Assembly: GCA_902782815.1 (NCBI GenBank)
Contig: CACZOS010000366.1
Coordinates: 1 to 9,010 of the forward strand
Direction: 5' to 3'
Length of the DNA: 9,010 bases
Origin: an uncultured Lachnospiraceae bacterium
Lineage (GTDB): Bacteria > Bacillota > Clostridia > Lachnospirales > Lachnospiraceae
Shown: in pieces, positions 5,293 through 9,010 of the stretch
How positions within the stretch are numbered: the first letter of the stretch is position 1
Layout of the letters: each line of letters begins with the position of its first letter
Made by a program: the position numbers and the translations under genes
Notes under the pieces: model-generated
Databases searched by the model: none
What the model saw: only the letters and a program-made list of their open reading frames with translations
What the model was told of the DNA's origin: nothing

Positions 5293-6525
5293 ATGAAACA
5301 TGAAAATATCCGGAATAAAGAGATCAATTTACTTGGATTATTCGGCAGAGAGAAGCTGGAACAACTGGAAAAAAAGCTGGGAGAAGCTACCGATTTTTCC
5401 GTTTCCATCATTGATTACCGGGGTGGGGAAGTTGTACCAGCCTATCATCAGAATGCCTATGAAGATTTCCTGAGACATCATGGAGAAGAACCGTCCTGCC
5501 AGATGTCTGCTGCTTTTTCTGCCGCCAAGGCGGCCATCACAAATCTGCCCTACATTTATCTATGCCAGTGCGGGCTGGTCAAAGCAGCCATCCCAATGGT
5601 GGTGAATGAACAGTATATCGGCGCGATCATCTGCGGATATATCCGATGTGATGATGTGGAGGAGAAGGACCCGGCAACGCAGAACCAGATTGTCCAGAAG
5701 GACTTCCCCCTGCAGGATGAAGCGGAAGAAGATGGTTATCTTGAAAATATGCCATCCTTTTCAGCCCAAAAAATCCAGGATGTGGCGGGGCTTGCCTTTT
5801 ATCTGGTCCGGGAGATGTGTTCCAGGGAAGAATACTCCATAAGGCTGAGCAAAGAGGAACATAACCATGTCCACCTCCAGGAGATGAGGAAAAAGAACGC
5901 GGAGCTTAACGAGATCATCAGGAATCTGGAGATGGATTCCATGAAGAAGAATCTCTATCCCCAGGCTCTGATCAACATCCTGATCACCGTCTCGAATCTG
6001 TCCATTATCGAAGAAGCTCCCATGACCAGGAATGTGGTTGAGGCTTTCTCTTCGGTACTGCGTTACTATATCGGACATGGAGGTGAAAATGTCTCCATGA
6101 ACAAAGAAATCGTTCAGATTGAAAAATATCTGAATACCCTTAAGGTCCAGTACGAGAACCGTTTTGATCTTACCGTCAGCAGGGAAGGCATCAGAAAAGA
6201 ACAGAAGATTCCCAAAATGGTCCTTTTTTTGCTGGTGGAATATATGATCAATACTACAGTGCAGCGGTCCGGCTACCAGGGACACTTTTCCCTGGATGTC
6301 AGATATATCTCCGGACGCTGTGTAGCCACCATACGATATGACTGTGAACATGCTGACCGTATGGCAGCGGATACCTTGACGGATCTTCTGGAAGACAAGG
6401 AATTCATCGATCAGGTTCCTTATATTGAACGCCGCCTGAAACATGAATATGGAGATGATTATAAATTATCCATTGAACCGGAACTTATCCGGCTGGATAT
6501 TCCCAAAGCTTTTTCAGCTGACTAG
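5293..6525 (+). CDS. PocR-domain sensor with a degenerate (pseudo) histidine kinase module
   Basis: This 410-residue soluble protein has no predicted membrane segment. Residues about 12-175 resemble the PocR ligand-binding domain, with VSIIDYRGGEV (37-47), YIYLCQCGLVKAAIPMVV (87-104) and YIGAIICGYI (108-117). PocR domains are thought to sense small molecules such as 1,2-propanediol. A helical stretch (about 186-220) leads to a LytS/YesM-type kinase region (221-400) recognisable from FSSVLRYYI, VSMNKEIVQIEKYLNTLKVQYENRF and RLKHEYGDDYKLSIE. The usual PHFLFN reads PQALIN (223-228), so the phosphoacceptor His is Gln224 (codon 5962-5964). The ATP-site N-box, usually VENAIKH, reads VEYMINT (315-321), and no glycine-rich G-box precedes RRLKHEYG. 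It is therefore predicted not to autophosphorylate. The frame is intact and coding-like, so this is not a pseudogene. The ribosome binding site (AGGTGG) is weak, and the regulator gene begins 14 nt downstream. Confidence 0.88.
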   Translation: MKHENIRNKEINLLGLFGREKLEQLEKKLGEATDFSVSIIDYRGGEVVPAYHQNAYEDFLRHHGEEPSCQMSAAFSAAKAAITNLPYIYLCQCGLVKAAIPMVVNEQYIGAIICGYIRCDDVEEKDPATQNQIVQKDFPLQDEAEEDGYLENMPSFSAQKIQDVAGLAFYLVREMCSREEYSIRLSKEEHNHVHLQEMRKKNAELNEIIRNLEMDSMKKNLYPQALINILITVSNLSIIEEAPMTRNVVEAFSSVLRYYIGHGGENVSMNKEIVQIEKYLNTLKVQYENRFDLTVSREGIRKEQKIPKMVLFLLVEYMINTTVQRSGYQGHFSLDVRYISGRCVATIRYDCEHADRMAADTLTDLLEDKEFIDQVPYIERRLKHEYGDDYKLSIEPELIRLDIPKAFSAD

Positions 6526-6528
6526 AGC

Positions 6529-6534
6529 AGGAGG
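6529..6534 (+). promoter_or_regulatory. Ribosome binding site of the AraC-type regulator
   Basis: AGGAGG lies 5 nt before the ATG at 6540, directly after the stop codon of the sensor gene. It is much stronger than the sensor's own site, suggesting more regulator than sensor is made. Confidence 0.8.
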
Positions 6535-6539
6535 TTACT

Positions 6540-7538
6540 ATGGTAAAAGTTTTGTTGATCGAACAGGAAGCTTTATATCAGAAAGCATTTTCCAAGATGA
6601 TCGAACAGGCAGATAACTGCCAGCTTGTGGGGGTGGCCGAGTCCGAGAAGGATGCCATGCGCATGGTGAGTCAGTTTCGTCCTCAGATCGTTTTCTCCGA
6701 GGTTATTCTGGGGAGGGAGAACGGGATAGAGATATGCCGGAAATTGCAGGACAGTTTTCCCGGTATTTCCACTTTTGCCCTGTCCAACTTCAGGAATGCC
6801 GAGATGATCGATATGGCGATGAAAGCCGGCCTGAAAAACTATCTGCTGAAACCGGTTTCCGATGCTGTGATCAGCCAGATTTGCGAGGGAGATCATTTTG
6901 AGATGCCGGAGGAAAACGTTTATCTGAAGAATATCATACTTTCCCTGGAAGAGAGGGATTACCGGCAATCCTATGAAAAGGTGAAAGAATACGTGGTCCA
7001 TATGTTCTCTGAGACAGATGCCGCCATAAGACGGGAGACTTTGAAAAGGGTTATCTCTGTGCTGTTAAACCAGATTCCGGGTATCGACAGTTCCCAGCAG
7101 AAATATTATCTGCAGAAGTACAGACTGACTTCTAAGATTCTTTCCAGCAATGTTCTCACCTGCTGCTGGATCATGGATATCATCACGGAGGTATACCGCC
7201 AACTCTGTGTAATGAAGTATTCCCATATGAACAAAGTTCTCCACTATATAGAAGAGAATATCAATGAGGATATTTCCCTGGTTGTCCTGTCCGCTCAGGC
7301 GGGGGTGAGCAGCGGATATCTGAGCAGGATATTCAAGAAATATTACCGGATCAGTGTGGTGGATTACATTCATCTGCGAAAACTGATGGTTGCAAAGAAA
7401 TATATGGTTTCGAGTGAGATGAATATCTCGGATATCTCTTTCCTTCTTGGTTATTCTGAACCGGGATATTTCTGCAAGATATTTAAAAAGTATGAAAAGA
7501 TGACCCCGTCCGCCTTCTGCCATAGCTTTATCGCTTAA
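6540..7538 (+). CDS. Response-regulator-like protein with AraC DNA-binding domain, phosphoacceptor Asp missing
   Basis: This 332-residue YesN-like transcription regulator starts with a receiver-fold domain (about 1-120) and ends with a double helix-turn-helix AraC domain (about 229-330). AraC-type features are ISLVVLSAQAGVSSGYLSRI (245-264) for the first helix-turn-helix and ISDISFLLGYSEPGYFCKIF (296-315) for the second, then the family ending MTPSAF. The receiver domain is altered. The acidic pair normally in VLLVDDE reads VLLIEQE (Glu8-Gln9). The phosphoacceptor Asp of the usual FSD or LLD motif is Glu54 in IVFSEVIL (codon 6699-6701). Ser82 and Lys104 (LLKPV) keep their usual places. Glu at this position often mimics phosphorylated Asp, so the protein may be constitutively active or controlled by contact with the sensor. 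The middle region (about 125-225) is helical linker of no recognised function. It is co-transcribed with the sensor, and its targets are probably the neighbouring promoters, by inference. Confidence 0.92.
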   Translation: MVKVLLIEQEALYQKAFSKMIEQADNCQLVGVAESEKDAMRMVSQFRPQIVFSEVILGRENGIEICRKLQDSFPGISTFALSNFRNAEMIDMAMKAGLKNYLLKPVSDAVISQICEGDHFEMPEENVYLKNIILSLEERDYRQSYEKVKEYVVHMFSETDAAIRRETLKRVISVLLNQIPGIDSSQQKYYLQKYRLTSKILSSNVLTCCWIMDIITEVYRQLCVMKYSHMNKVLHYIEENINEDISLVVLSAQAGVSSGYLSRIFKKYYRISVVDYIHLRKLMVAKKYMVSSEMNISDISFLLGYSEPGYFCKIFKKYEKMTPSAFCHSFIA

Positions 7539-7560
7539 GGCAGGATAGAAGGATCATAAG

Positions 7561-7620
7561 AAAAATGCCGTTCACAGCCTGGGTATCTGTAATCAGACAC
7601 CGGCCATGAACGGCTTTTTA
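7561..7620. terminator. Bidirectional hairpin terminator between regulator and TPR gene
   Basis: GCCGTTCA (7567-7574) pairs with TGAACGGC (7607-7614). An inner stem GGTATCTG/CAGACACC with a TAAT loop and one mismatch makes one long hairpin. A T-run (7615-7619) follows on the plus strand, and the A-run at 7561-7565 gives a T-run on the minus strand. It can thus end both the regulator operon and the converging TPR gene, whose stop codon is at 7639-7641. Confidence 0.88.
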
Positions 7621-7638
7621 TTGCTCATATTTCATGGG

Positions 7639-9010
7639 TCAGTTCCATGGATTGGAGTTTTTCAATTCAGGGTCCTCTATCCGTTTCAGTATCTCCGGAC
7701 CGTGATCCAGCAGGAAATCACTGGCCGAGGAGGTGAGCCCTCTGCTTTTCAGCACACCGATCAGTTTCTTGCAGAGCTGCTCGATCTCAAAGATCACATG
7801 GTTGGAATCTTCTTTGTAATCCAGAAGAGTGATCTTCTCCATGGCCTGATGGGTGGCGATCCCCATCAGGGGCAGCTTCTTCAGTCCTTCATGTTCCCAC
7901 TTATAATAGGGCTTATATACCCGGTTGAGCAGGTAGATGATGGAAGAGAACTGTTCGATAAACTGGTCCAGCGCATGGTGGGCGGCAACATACTGATTCC
8001 TCCGGAGGGATCTGGGGAAGTTGTACTGCCCGCTCTGGGCTGCCTGCATACAGCAGGCCGCGATCTTTTTCAACTGAACATCCCTGGGATAGTGCTTCAA
8101 TAATCCTTCACGGATCTCGGTGAATTTGCCCAGATTATCCATGAATACCTTCCCGTTTGTGGCTGTGGAGAGAGGATAATCCATCATCTGCAGCCAGACT
8201 TTGTTGGAGGTGGGAACCTCATGGATGGAAAGGAATTTGTCATAGAAATCTTCAATGGTAAACAGACCGATTCTGCCCCCTCCATAAGCAGATTCATTTC
8301 TGGATCCGAAACAGGCGTAAGCGGTGGGGAGTTTATTAACTTCCGCACGGAGCTTCTTACCGTAGACCGGAACGTCTTCCGCCGGAACGTAAATCTGGAA
8401 AGAAGGACCGAAATCGTGGTCTCTGGAGATCATATCATCATAACCGTAGCACTCAGATCCTTCACCCACCAGTCCGGCTGCCATTCTGGGAAGATACTCA
8501 GGAAGCTCGCGCTTAAGCATGGGATAGCAGACGTCGAAGAAATATGCCTCGGCGATCTCCAGACCCTTGCTCTGTTCCGTGATGTGAAAACTGCCGGGCT
8601 TGGCATCCAGACCGGAACTTTCTGTCCGGATATGTTCCTCAGGAACTGCTTTAACGGTTTCCGCGGCGGTTTTCTCTTCGGTATCTGAACCGGCTTCCGT
8701 TTCCTGGCCTAACGCCGCACAGGCCCTCTCATAGTTCTCCATGCTGTGGATATAGCTTTCACTCTGGGTCCCCATTTTCTCTTTACTGATTTTGACTCCT
8801 ACCTCAAAGCATTCTTTTGCTTCCTGATAACGCTTCTCCTCATAGTAAAAGGTTCCCAGGTTGTTGATGGCAGCCGCATAAAAAACGGGAGCCCTCTCAA
8901 TATATTTTTTGAAGATCTCTATGGCGGTCTTTAAAATCTCAACAGCCTTGTCCCTCTGATTCAGATGCCGGTATGGCTCCACGAGATTATTGAGGGTGAC
9001 CCCGTAGAGG
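7639..9010 (-). CDS. TPR protein with C-terminal DUF4037-type nucleotidyltransferase-like domain (5' end outside window)
   Basis: The open frame enters from the right edge; the GTG at 8982-8980 is probably an internal valine, because the upstream codons (LYGVTLNNLVEPYRHLNQ) continue a TPR repeat. About 456 residues are visible. Numbered from that valine, residues about 1-95 hold tetratricopeptide-type helices (AAINNLGTFYYEEKRYQEAK). A low-complexity Glu/Thr-rich linker follows (about 93-135), then a domain with GEGSECYG and YDDMISRDHDFG (181-192). That Ser/Asp pattern recalls nucleotidyltransferase folds and the DUF4037 family. The remaining 220 residues are helical and rich in Tyr, His and Leu. 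No biochemical function is established for such proteins that I can name. TPRs usually mediate protein contacts, and the nucleotidyltransferase-like motif suggests nucleotide transfer to an unknown target. It is convergent with the regulator operon and has its own terminator, so a link to the GRE locus is not evident. Confidence 0.85.
   Translation of the reverse strand, partial: LYGVTLNNLVEPYRHLNQRDKAVEILKTAIEIFKKYIERAPVFYAAAINNLGTFYYEEKRYQEAKECFEVGVKISKEKMGTQSESYIHSMENYERACAALGQETEAGSDTEEKTAAETVKAVPEEHIRTESSGLDAKPGSFHITEQSKGLEIAEAYFFDVCYPMLKRELPEYLPRMAAGLVGEGSECYGYDDMISRDHDFGPSFQIYVPAEDVPVYGKKLRAEVNKLPTAYACFGSRNESAYGGGRIGLFTIEDFYDKFLSIHEVPTSNKVWLQMMDYPLSTATNGKVFMDNLGKFTEIREGLLKHYPRDVQLKKIAACCMQAAQSGQYNFPRSLRRNQYVAAHHALDQFIEQFSSIIYLLNRVYKPYYKWEHEGLKKLPLMGIATHQAMEKITLLDYKEDSNHVIFEIEQLCKKLIGVLKSRGLTSSASDFLLDHGPEILKRIEDPELKNSNPWN

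Noticed and set aside
5293..7538. Ordinary phosphorylating two-component system
   Set aside because: The phosphoacceptor His and Asp and the kinase N-box are all substituted, so canonical phosphotransfer is not supported by the sequence.
5293..7538. Decaying pseudogenes
   Set aside because: Both frames are complete, have sensible ribosome binding sites, no frameshifts or internal stops, and the AraC domain is well conserved.
8980..8982. GTG as the start codon of the TPR gene
   Set aside because: In-frame codons upstream to the window edge continue a TPR-like repeat with no stop, so the gene most likely begins outside the window.
1..9010. CRISPR arrays, tRNA or rRNA genes, insertion sequences, attachment sites
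   Set aside because: No regularly spaced repeats, cloverleaf, rRNA motif, transposase or terminal inverted repeats were seen on either strand.

Overview
The window reads as chromosomal DNA of an anaerobic, low-to-mid GC Gram-positive bacterium, most likely a gut-type Clostridia/Lachnospiraceae member. The evidence is the strong AGGAGG ribosome binding sites, A/T-rich intergenic regions, U-tract hairpin terminators, a glycyl radical enzyme (GRE) with its radical-SAM activase, a rubredoxin-fused flavodiiron protein and a PocR-domain regulator. This is family-level recognition; no species assignment was possible.

Layout. (1) 1-2777, plus strand: the last 127 residues of a GRE, its activating enzyme, and an S-adenosylmethionine synthetase 4 nt downstream of the activase. 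Two tandem hairpins separate the GRE from the activase. (2) 2778-2993: two hairpin terminators, the second usable from both strands. (3) 2994-4790, minus strand: a four-module flavodiiron protein (metallo-beta-lactamase diiron, flavodoxin, flavin reductase, rubredoxin). (4) 4791-5292: a 502-bp A/T-rich divergent regulatory region with a promoter for the flavodiiron gene, a probable promoter for the regulators, and a 9-bp sequence (TTACCCGTA) present once in each orientation on either side of the second promoter. (5) 5293-7538, plus strand: a two-gene regulatory operon encoding a PocR-domain histidine-kinase-like protein and an AraC-output response-regulator-like protein. (6) 7561-7620: a bidirectional terminator. 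(7) 7639-9010, minus strand: a TPR plus nucleotidyltransferase-like (DUF4037-type) protein, 5' end outside the window.

How the parts may fit. The activase needs SAM to put the radical on the GRE, and the adjacent SAM synthetase would supply it. The flavodiiron protein reduces O2 or NO, either of which destroys glycyl radicals and Fe-S clusters. The PocR-type sensor pair plausibly controls the locus. The most notable observation is that both regulators have lost the residues of His-Asp phosphotransfer. The kinase has Gln where the phosphoacceptor His should be and a broken ATP-binding N-box. The response regulator has Glu at the phosphoacceptor Asp position and Glu-Gln in place of the acidic pair. 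This looks like an intact but phosphorylation-independent 'pseudo two-component system'. The GRE substrate cannot be determined from the visible C-terminus.
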